Origin: Pholis gunnellus
Lineage: Eukaryota; Chordata; Actinopteri; Perciformes; Pholidae
NCBI GenBank assembly: GCA_910591455.2
Contig: OU342819.1
Location: 19,398,262 to 19,462,261, forward strand
DNA length: 64,000 bases
Direction of reading: 5' to 3'
Position numbers and translations under genes: made by a program. Shown in pieces: positions 55,417 to 64,000 of this stretch. A model generated the notes under the pieces. That model was not told the origin of the DNA. It worked only from the letters and a program-made list of their open reading frames with translations, and did no database searches. How positions within the stretch are numbered: position 1 is the stretch's first letter; each line of letters begins with the position of its first letter.

Positions 55417-57311
55417 TGAGTTTGACTTGTGGGAATATAGAACTATGTTCGGTAGCTTTTGTACTGTTTTTACAAAGGTCATGTCCTATTTTCTGTTCCT
55501 TTTTTTCTGTAATGTTTTTGTCCCATAATACGGTTGGCTTTGTAAAGGCTTCTGATCTAAAATAACTGATAAATTAAAGGGGACTTACTGTAATTTGACT
55601 ATTTATAAGAATATATTTGTTACTTGAGATTATTTTGTTATCTGTAAAACTGCTTTACTTGTTCTGAGACGTGAGAGCTGCAGTGTGTGTACTTTAACAC
55701 AAACGGACTCACTTCAACCAGAAAATAAAGATGATATTTTACAAAATAAACAAACATCTTGTGAAATTTAGCTTTGCCACATGTTCCTCTTTTATTCCTG
55801 CACGTATATCTTTAGACTGATTAGCTGAATATTGTTGAGGTCATTCTTTAGAGCGAGAGCTTTGTATACACAGGGTGTTCGTCTCTTTAAAGGACCTACA
55901 GCATGCAGGGCAGATACAAATGGGTGCAGCAGTGCCGAGTTAGATGAACCAATAGAGATGTAGATGGTGGAGTACAACATGTTCAAAAATAATCAGAAGA
56001 AAACACACATCGTGACGTCTCAAAATGGGCACAAAGCGATCAACGCTCGGTTAATGACGGGAGTAACACTATTGACAATCGACCAAATTCTGCATTCCTT
56101 CAGACCAGCAGGCCGAGATTAAGACTGAGTGTACCAATGTCACCTGAGAAAATGAACGAGCAAAACGCTCGTTTTATCTGATTTTGCGATAGTGGGGCTC
56201 CGTATCTCGGGTGTATTTGAGTGCAAATGGTTCCGCAGTGCTTGCACTAAGAAATGCTAGGTGGTGGCCTTGTTTAATTCAGATTTATCAAAGGATACAA
56301 AGGGGCATATCTCCACATCGCGGCCGCCTAATGGAGCTGATACCGAGTCACCTGTGAGCAGACAGCCACACATAATTGTGTCTCCAGTAAGACCTGATAT
56401 TCCACCTTTGTTAATTTGCAACCAAGTTCCTCGTTTGGTGGAACCCCTGGTGTGTGTTTTGTTGTTTTATTGGACAGTTTCTTCTGGATTCCATTCAAAG
56501 TATCGGCACTCAACGGCACTCAACTGCCACCACAGTAAAGGTGACTTTAACAAGTGTGAGATATATGAATGCTGACAGGAAGTAGCTGGAGGTTTAATGG
56601 TACATTTTGGGTGGATGCCAAAAAAGTGGCCACACCTCCTTATAATGTCCAACAGTGGTTTCTTGTGGACAGTTAATACCCGAAACCCGCTGTCGAAGAG
56701 AGGTTGCCTGTTCAGCGAATTCCTCATCTGAACACGATGGACTGAGTGGTTTTCTTAAGGTAAGCTGAGCAAGAGCAAAAGAGTCATATTAAGCTTGGAT
56801 AAAGACTCCCTGAAAAGCTAAGAACATTTCATTAAAGGGCAGAACTGTACTACTGTACTAAATGTACTACTACATTCAGACGCGGGGCGAGAGAACGTTT
56901 GACGAACTCTTACCTCGAGCTTCATCTTAAACTTTCCGAAAAGTTTCCGAGGCTGAAGCCAAGTGTTGAAGGTTTTAATGTGTTGAACAAGTGTTTCATC
57001 AATTATTAAACGCATCTTTCTTCAAAGTACAAAACTTTTCTAGTAAGTAAGTGAAATTGCTTTTATTTGTGTTATTTAGGGGGATTGAGGTTGTATAGCT
57101 GCCAAAGAACTGGTTTGATAGGAAAAGAGAAGTACTGCGTTAAGTACGCAGTGAATTATTTGGAAGGGAGTACAGAATATTTAACTAAACGGCCGATATC
57201 TCTAACACTCAACATGTATTTTGGATTTTGGGGTAAATTTCCCATTTAAAACCATGTGTTTCTCTGAGTAACTGCCTAACTCTGTCTAAATCTGTCTTCA
57301 CTGTGTTCTAG
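55417..57311 (+). other. 3' UTR of the first connexin and inter-connexin spacer
   Basis: Polyadenylation signal AATAAA at 55724-55729. The rest has no coding exon. It probably contains the non-coding first exon and promoter of the second connexin, whose coding exon follows the acceptor GTGTTCTAG ending at 57311. Confidence 0.5.
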
Positions 57312-57371
57312 CTCTCCAGTTTTTAAAATCTTTCTAAAGAGTCTCAAAAGAAGCCGATCAAAGCTGAACTC

Positions 57372-58094
57372 ATGGATTGGAAATTCCTCCAGGGTCTTCT
57401 CAGCGGAGTCAACAAGTACTCCACTGCCTTCGGACGCATCTGGCTATCGGTGGTCTTCGTCTTCCGGGTGTTGATCTACGTGGTGGCCGCCGAGCGGGTC
57501 TGGAGCGACGACCAGGGACACTTCGACTGCAACACCCTCCAGCCAGGGTGCACCAACACCTGCTACGACTACTTCTTCCCCATCTCCCACATTCGCCTCT
57601 GGGCTCTGCAGCTCATCTTCGTCACGTGCCCGTCCTTCATGGTGGTGCTGCACGTGGCCTACCGGGAGGAGCGGGAGCGCAAGTACCGGGCCAAGCACGG
57701 CGAGGGCACCCGGCTGTACGAGAACCCGGGCCAAAAGCACGGCGGTCTGTGGTGGACTTACCTGTCGAGCCTCTTCATCAAGACCACCTTCGAGATCACT
57801 TTCCTCTACTTGCTGCACTACGTCTACCACAGCTTCAGGCTGCCCAGGAAGGTGCAGTGCGACGTCAAGCCCTGTCCCAACCTGGTGGACTGCTACATAT
57901 CCCGGCCCACCGAGAAGACCGTGTTCACCTACTTCATGGTGGGGGCGTCCGTCGTGTGCGTGGTGCTCAACATCTGTGAGATCTTCTATCTGATTGCTTT
58001 CCGGGCGGTGACCCTCAGACAGAGAGGCAGCGTCCAGACCTCATCGAGGAGGGTCCACCCGAACCTGGACTACAAGTCCTCTCTCGCGTCATAA
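57372..58094 (+). CDS. beta-type connexin (GJB3 / cx35.4-like), uninterrupted
   Basis: Gap-junction subunit of 240 aa in one coding exon, 1.96 kb downstream of the first connexin and in the same direction, so the two look like a tandem pair. Seen: MDWKFLQGLLSGVNKYSTAF; first loop CNTLQPGCTNTC; second loop CDVKPCPNLVDC; SRPTEKTVFTYFMVGASVVC leading into TM4; short cytoplasmic tail ending in LDYKSSLAS. The N-terminus and the FTYFMVGAS stretch are closest to human GJB3 as I know it, but the tail is shorter (human 270 aa). A 5' UTR acceptor ends at 57311, and the polyadenylation signal AATAAA is at 58394-58399. Unlike its neighbour it has no intron at the CYISR-PTEK junction. Confidence 0.96.
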   Translation: MDWKFLQGLLSGVNKYSTAFGRIWLSVVFVFRVLIYVVAAERVWSDDQGHFDCNTLQPGCTNTCYDYFFPISHIRLWALQLIFVTCPSFMVVLHVAYREERERKYRAKHGEGTRLYENPGQKHGGLWWTYLSSLFIKTTFEITFLYLLHYVYHSFRLPRKVQCDVKPCPNLVDCYISRPTEKTVFTYFMVGASVVCVVLNICEIFYLIAFRAVTLRQRGSVQTSSRRVHPNLDYKSSLAS

Positions 58095-58328
58095 TAGGCA
58101 ATCGATGCTTGTTGTTAATTGACTTACAATCCTTTGAGGGTATTTTCATTTAAAAAGTAATTTTCTGTATAATTTCTATATAAATATCATGTTTTTTTTG
58201 TAAGAAACAGTCCTATGCTCTGTAATGATATTTAAAAAAAACAGATTTGAAGTCATTGATCTAAAGATTGCTCATAAATGTCTCCATGACAATAACCAAA
58301 ACTGACATTATTTGTTTCTTGTATTCCC

Positions 58329-58334
<6 letters not shown>

Positions 58335-58360
<26 letters not shown>

Positions 58361-58362
58361 TT
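58335..58362. repeat. (AT)n run in the 3' UTR of the second connexin
   Basis: Short AT repeat between the stop codon and the polyadenylation signal, inside an A/T-rich 3' UTR. Confidence 0.85.
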
Positions 58363-58451
58363 GTCAAAGCACTGAAAATATGTTTCAACTACTAATAAAA
58401 ACCACAGCATGGATAAGATCTGCCTTTTCCTCCTTTAATGGCGCCATTTCT

Positions 58452-58465
58452 CCACCTGGTGGCAC
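58452..58465 (+). promoter_or_regulatory. CTCF-like core motif
   Basis: CCACCTGGTGGCAC differs from the CTCF core (CCASYAGRKGGCRS) at one position. It lies between the connexin pair and tmem54. Motif evidence only. Confidence 0.3.
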
Positions 58466-59323
58466 TACAGGCTCACTACACATGTGACGGATGTGAAAGT
58501 CTCCAGAAAACTTGATCCCTCCCAGAGTTCAACTGTTGTGTGTGTGATGGTGCATCATGTGTGTACTGCTGAGGCCACTATACATACCTACAACATTCCT
58601 ATAATTTATATATTATATGCTGCTCTTTTATCTGGTAATCACATCTTTAAAAGGTGTCTCTTGCTTTTTTTCCCCAGGCTTTGATTCAGGTGTTGACACT
58701 GTAACTAGTAGAAGAGGTTAACGTGAAAACTACACATAAACATAACATTTATGAATACAGGCAGATGACTGTATTTGTTTTTCAAACACAGAAGGCAGCC
58801 AGGCGCTAACAGGTGCACGTTTACCTGTGTCTACAGACAACGGGCAAATAGCAACGTTGGTTTCAAAATAAAAGCATTACATGTTTTCTCAGAGAAAAAC
58901 AACTAAGTGAACAGAGCATTTTGGGGAATTAAAAAAAGTATTACAAATATTAATTTACTGCAGATTATTAATCGAACATAATCAGAATTTAGGTTATTTT
59001 CTTTATTCGTTGAAACAATTGCACTATGTGCTGTTTCTGGAAGTTTCTCTGGCTGTCATCGAGCCTACTGCACGTCATTGGTCGAGGTATTTAAATAACT
59101 GGTCATTTAAAGCACTTCAAAATAGTACAGTATCGTGTTTATCAAATGTATACATTGAGACATTCTAACATATGATGATGTTTTATTTTGAAAAATGTGA
59201 GAAGTTGTCACTTTACTTTCTGTCTGTCCCGCTGAGTGAGCGGTGAGGCGCTTATCTCGTTTGGAGAGTTAAGAGGACACGCGGATAAGCTCCACGCACG
59301 AGACGCGCTGTCACTGTAACCGA

Positions 59324-59335
59324 ATGGTGACCTAG
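59324..59335 (+). promoter_or_regulatory. minimal upstream ORF before tmem54
   Basis: ATGGTGACCTAG encodes only Met-Val-Thr and ends six bases before the proposed tmem54 start. If transcribed it could reduce initiation at the main start. Confidence 0.4.
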
Positions 59336-59340
59336 CAGAG

Positions 59341-59754
59341 ATGGCCGGTGCAGGTAAAAGGCTCCATGTGTCTGGGAACTGTATTTTAAATGAATTTAGA
59401 CTGCAGCAGTTTGTTTGTTTCAAACTTTCGGAATGTTTGTTCGGGTGTGGCACACCTGTCTGGAGATGATCTATGACGTACGCTCTGATTGCATTAATAA
59501 TCTAATAGTTTAGAAGTTGTAGTTGTTTCCTAGGATAAAACAAAAACATGCCCCGTATCAAAGTCCTGATATTCCACGTTAATTTAAATAAATTAAAGTC
59601 TTTTTTTGGTCCCCATGGTGAAAGTATCTGAGGCTGAACAATAGTGGGAATGCTGATGTCAAATGCAAATTGTCTGCATGTGTTTTTGTCTCAGTGAATG
59701 CAGGAATGTGTGAGTGAGACATATTCAGCTGTGAGGATGGGAGCAGTGACCATG

Positions 59755-59847
<93 letters not shown>

Positions 59848-60258
59848 GGTGTTTATATTAATCATCATGTAGACCAGATGTACCATCTCATTGTTTTCAG
59901 GGGTTGGATTATGAATTATGCAGAGACACGTTTGTCCTAAATGTATCTTGTTATTTTGTTACTTCTCAGAATGCGTTCGGTTTCTGTGTTATAAGGTTAT
60001 GGGAGTCATGGGAGAGCTCAGTGTGTTTGAGTTACAGAAAATAAAAAAGGTTGGGCCAGCAGTAATTCAACATGATCATTTATCGTCTTTCTAATGGAAT
60101 CATATCGTGACACAATTAAGTCGTCTGAATCGATAATCACAAGCACACACTTACTCAACTTTTTCCCAAAATCTGAAGCCATAAGAATTCTGCTTGTGGT
60201 AATACTTCTTCATTGTCTTAATCTAATTACTCTGCATTTGTGTGCATGCATGTAGACA

Positions 60259-60323
<65 letters not shown>

Positions 60324-63300
60324 ATATATATATATTGCACTAACGTTTTTAATTAAATGAGAAAATACTCTATTTGTCACACAGGAGTAAAGAAAAATAG
60401 GCTTTGCCATTTGATTATTTCATAGACTATTTATTTATTGAATTACCAGAAAACATGCTGTATCATGATACATCTTTATTGACATATGCCATATAGGCAG
60501 AAATTGCTAATTTACTATATTACTATTTCATTTCAAATGCAGCGTCACTCTTCTTTTTCTGTGTGAGCGACTTGTTCTGGACGGTTCCAGTCTGAACAGC
60601 CTTTACTGTAGTTATGTGTTCAGCAGCTAATCATTAATACAAGTGTCATCTCCGCCGTGCGTTTGACCTCGCTCTGTCTCTGATCAATACAACGTGGATG
60701 ATGTAACGTCACGAGAATTCACTCTCCTCTGTCGTGGTCCTGTGTGTGTCTCACCCCCCCCCCCCCTCCTTCAGGTTTGTGTTGTGCCAGCCTGGAGGAG
60801 CCCAAGACCCTGATGAAGATGGGTCTGAGCATGATCCTCATCGGCCACGTTAACTTCCTGTTAGGGGCGCTGATGCACGGCGTGGTGCTCAGACACATCA
60901 ACCTCCACAAGCAGGCCCGGGCCATGGAGTACGCCATCTCCAACGTGGTCGCCCTCACCTCCGGCCTCGTAGTGAGTGCATGAGATCCACCATGAACCCG
61001 TCGCAGCTCTGGGGAACATTATGGAGGATAACTCGATGTACACATTACTTCGAACTAGATATAACAGAGCAATAAACACACCACACATTTTCGCATTAGT
61101 GCTCTCTTGTCAGACTTTATGACGGTAAGTCGTGGGATTTTCCATCAGGGCTGAGGCTGCACCCTGCAGACCACAATTGCATCTAAAAATGTAGCTAGAA
61201 TTGATCATAAGTCTGCAGAAAACTTTCTTGATACGAAAATTAATAGTGCAGGATTCTCTGGGCTTCTTGTGAAACCACTTTCCTGAACAAACAGCCCTTG
61301 AAGAAACCTCTTGTTGTATGTACATAGAAATACATTTCATTTAGAAATATGTAGATCCCGCTTTTAAGAATGCAGAAAGTGGTTTGAATCAGTCAAAGAT
61401 TTATCTGACAATCTGAATCATTGCTAAAATGAGTTAGATGTAAAGTGAAAAGGATTCTGTGTGTGTTTTTTCTTCTTCTTTTGTAAAAACAACATTCAAA
61501 GCACACAGAGGTACTTGAAGACGTATCTGAAATGCGTGTAGTTGTGTTGAGAGAAATCATCTCTGGACTCCCCCTCGTGTTGCTACCTTGAGTGCGTCTG
61601 AGACTGAGAATAATGTTAATTTTATTTTGTGGTCATTTTATGATTGCAACTGGAGCAACATGAACATTCTTTGAATCTCATCCGTCTCGTCTCTGCAGGG
61701 AATTGTCGTCGGCATTCTGGCTATCGTCCTGTCTAAAAACAAGAAGAGTAGAGGCCTGGTTAGTATTCTTCCTGTAAACAGAGCTGCTGTCAGTCCTTTC
61801 CCCTCTCTCTCTCTGCTAACTTTGATCTGTCTATCTGCACCGCACAAACACTTGCTTTGTCTTTTTGATGTTTTCATGCTTTTTATTCTCAGCTTTTGTC
61901 TCAGTCTATCTAGTGAAGAGCGCCTTTGAGCTCCTGCATGTCGCCTCAGGTGTCTGAGTCTGAACCTTAAGAGCTGGAATAGTTTCTGTGTTTTCTTCCC
62001 TTTCCTCCGTGCGGTTGTGCAGAGCGGCTTCTCCTCTGTTTACTCAGCCAGCTGTTGGGTTGCTCCGACGGGCAGACGAGCTGAGTCCGGGCGGACCAAC
62101 CACTCCCCGTTTCCTTTGTTAGCCACAGCATCCGTAAACTGGTCAAACTCCTCATCAGTCTTGTTATCTTATGCAGTCATCCAGCTATCACACAGCATGA
62201 ATAACAAGTAATCGCAACACTCCCCTTTTTTCATATTAACACAGTCCTTCATGTCGGCTCCTACAACTTCTAATCTCTCACACAGCGTCATGTCTTGTTG
62301 CTCTTATCGAGTTTCGACCCAACGACTCACTGAGTGATTTTTAATTTCTCCCTGTGCCTACACGTCTCGTCTTCTGGAAACGTAGATAGGTTCACTGTTT
62401 CTACCCACTTTAGCATGTGTTATTGCTCATAGCTGATGGCTTTGGTTTCTAATGCTGCAGCTTGTTATTGGTGGCTCTCGATGCTTTTAGACATCCTTAC
62501 AGAGCTCTGCAGGGACGAAGGGTTTTAGTCGGCCAACCCGGGTGGTTAGCTTCCCGCTGGCTCTCTCGAACAAAAAGCACATGTGATGTTTCCATTGATA
62601 TTTACTAATGGTTTGTTCAGCAAGAACATCTTTACAAATAATCAACAACTTTCAGGATTTCTGAAGCATGAATGCAATCACCAGAAGTAAAAAGCAAACG
62701 TTAGGCTGTAAACAAACCACCTATGTCTCATGAAGGCGGCGTGATGACGTCTAGTAGTCTCATTTATCCACTTTTAGTAAAAGTAAAGTAAAAGCTTAAA
62801 TTTCCTGAGAGGAATATTTACTGATGTATTTTTATATCGTAGAACAAAACATCCAAATCTCTAAAGCTTGTGTCAACCGCAGACCTTATTTCAGGCTTCT
62901 ATCTAGAAACCTGTCAAAGAAATGAATTGACTGGAGCCCAGGGAACCAAGTGCAAAAATGCTGACTCACTTCCTGTTTAGGACTCATTCCTGCAGCACTC
63001 TCTTCTGTCTGTGGCCTTTTCTTTACCTACTGAAGATGTAAATCTTTAAAGAGTGGTTACAAACATGTTTTAAAGAGACTGCATAAGCAGCTAGACTCTA
63101 GCTTATAGGAAACGTTATTCAAACGACAGTGAAAATAATGTGGTGGTGCCTATTTCCAGCTGCAGATTTAGTGTGTTAATGAGTATTTACAGCATTCATC
63201 TTCATTAATCAACTAATTCGCAAAATAATCAACTCATTGTTAGTTTTAATCTTTTCGTGAAAATTGTTGTTCTCGAGAAAAATGTAAAATATCGCAGCCT

Positions 63301-63719
63301 CTGAGAAGCTCATACCTTCTTTTTTTTTTACTTTAATTTTAGCAAACTTTTAGAAAAATGTTTTGCTTCCAAACTCGTGTTTAAATGCAGCTTTGACATA
63401 TTTGCTCCGTCTGTATTAATATCGCTTATTCTTTGCTGTCCCATCTATAAGATACTTCTGCCTAATCTTCCCAACAGGCAGCGCTGTGTTTCTCACCTCC
63501 CCCCCTCTCTCTCTCTTCCTCCCACAGATGTGGTCACTTTTCACGGTGGGCCTGGCCGCGGCGCTCATGGCGGCGGCCTCGGCCACCGGACTCTCCGTGT
63601 CCGTGGTGATGGCCATCGTTCACGGCGGGCGGAGCCTCCTGACTCACTGCCGCTTCCCCGATGCCGTCGGCTACTCCAGCGTCACCAACGAGTGTCCTTT
63701 TGACCCCACGCGCATCTAC
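59341..63719 (+). CDS. tmem54: transmembrane protein 54, first four coding exons (3' end outside the window)
   Basis: Four-pass membrane protein of poorly known function. Exons: 59341-59353, 60775-60971, 61699-61758, 63528-63719, 154 codons so far with agreeing phases and GT-AG introns. Seen: MAGAGLCCASLEEPKTLMKM; TM1 in GLSMILIGHVNFLLGALMHG; TM2 from about residue 59 across the exon 2/3 junction (ALTSGLV|GIVVGILAIVLS); TM3 in exon 4 (LAAALMAAASATGL); and NECPFDPTRIY at the end of exon 4, nearly identical to human PDCPFDPTRIY. The human protein is 222 aa, so roughly 65 residues should follow past 64000. Exon 1 contributes only 13 coding bases and is the least certain part; a different first exon is possible. 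Confidence 0.92.
59757..59843. repeat. (AC)n microsatellite in tmem54 intron 1
   Basis: Uninterrupted AC repeat of 87 nt. Confidence 0.97.
60260..60336. repeat. (AC)n followed by (TA)n in tmem54 intron 1
   Basis: About 62 nt of AC repeat followed directly by a short TA repeat; compound microsatellite. Confidence 0.95.
61759..63527 (+). other. tmem54 intron 3
   Basis: Non-coding. Contains AT-rich sequence and a fragment of the dispersed MITE family at about 63195-63305 (taatcaactaattcgcaaaataatc). The last 30 bases are a pyrimidine-rich tract ending CCCACAG, a strong acceptor. Confidence 0.6.
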
Positions 63720-64000
63720 GTGAGTGCATTCGTGCTCAGCGACTGGACGCTGAGATCAAGGCGTGATACTGTGACCTTTGTTTCTTCAGCAGCTGGCTCT
63801 TTCAAAAGGCTGACCATCGTCACTGCGGCACAAACACAACGGAGCGCTGTGGCTGCACATCACGGAGGCTATATGTGTGTGTGTGTGTGCACTGATGGTG
63901 TGGGGCGTGAGGCCGGGTGTCTTTTCCATCACTCAGTCAGTCACGTTGTGCAGCCGGTGGGCTGGGTGGCAGGAATGCTGACCCGACCCCATCTGTCCAC
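63720..64000 (+). other. start of tmem54 intron 4
   Basis: Begins with the donor GTGAGT after the RIY codons. Holds a short GT repeat near 63872-63889 and no further exon before the window ends. Confidence 0.7.

Larger units (their letters stand above)
58400..59340. other. intergenic stretch and tmem54 upstream region
   Basis: No coding exon. Contains the CTCF-like word CCACCTGGTGGCAC at 58452-58465 just past the end of the second connexin, and presumably the tmem54 promoter near 59220-59320, where the DNA is GC-richer. No TATA box was recognised. Confidence 0.4.

Overview
The window is teleost nuclear DNA. The genes have short exons, GT-AG introns and vertebrate-specific families. Long CA/GT, AT and poly-G tracts are abundant, and several dispersed inverted-repeat (MITE-like) families resemble those common in spiny-rayed (percomorph) fishes; the percomorph call is inference. 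Five protein-coding genes are supported. I saw no prokaryotic feature, CRISPR array, rRNA or convincing tRNA.

Layout. 1-12 kb: no supported gene, only repeats and unique non-coding DNA. 12.1-23.4 kb, minus strand: khdrbs1 (Sam68), nine coding exons, complete, 362 aa. 23.4-41.6 kb: an 18 kb gene-free interval with a hAT-like element, a GGTTCT/AGAACC palindromic repeat block, a 0.9 kb GGAT/TATAGA minisatellite and a CTCF-like site. 41.6-52.6 kb, minus strand: hmbox1 (telomere-binding HNF1-type homeobox protein), nine coding exons including one candidate cassette exon, plus candidate non-coding first exons. 54.4-58.4 kb, plus strand: two tandem beta-type connexin genes; the first has an intron inside its coding region, the second does not. 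59.3 kb to beyond the right edge, plus strand: tmem54, with four of its exons in the window.

KHDRBS1 is a nuclear RNA-binding splicing regulator, HMBOX1 a nuclear DNA-binding protein, and the connexins and TMEM54 are four-pass membrane proteins. They are neighbours, not a pathway. In human, KHDRBS1, TMEM54 and the GJB3/4/5 cluster lie on 1p34-p35 while HMBOX1 is on 8p, so the position of hmbox1 here is of evolutionary interest.

The most interesting signals are in splicing. Dinucleotide repeats sit against khdrbs1 splice sites in a consistent orientation on the transcript: UG before acceptors, CA after donors. Exon 5 lies between two complementary repeats. The hmbox1 exon-9 donor is GC rather than GT. 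hmbox1 also has a symmetric 189-nt candidate cassette exon. One connexin has an intron that the adjacent paralogue lacks. The khdrbs1 leader keeps an in-frame proline-rich stretch resembling the mammalian N-terminal domain, cut off by a stop codon.
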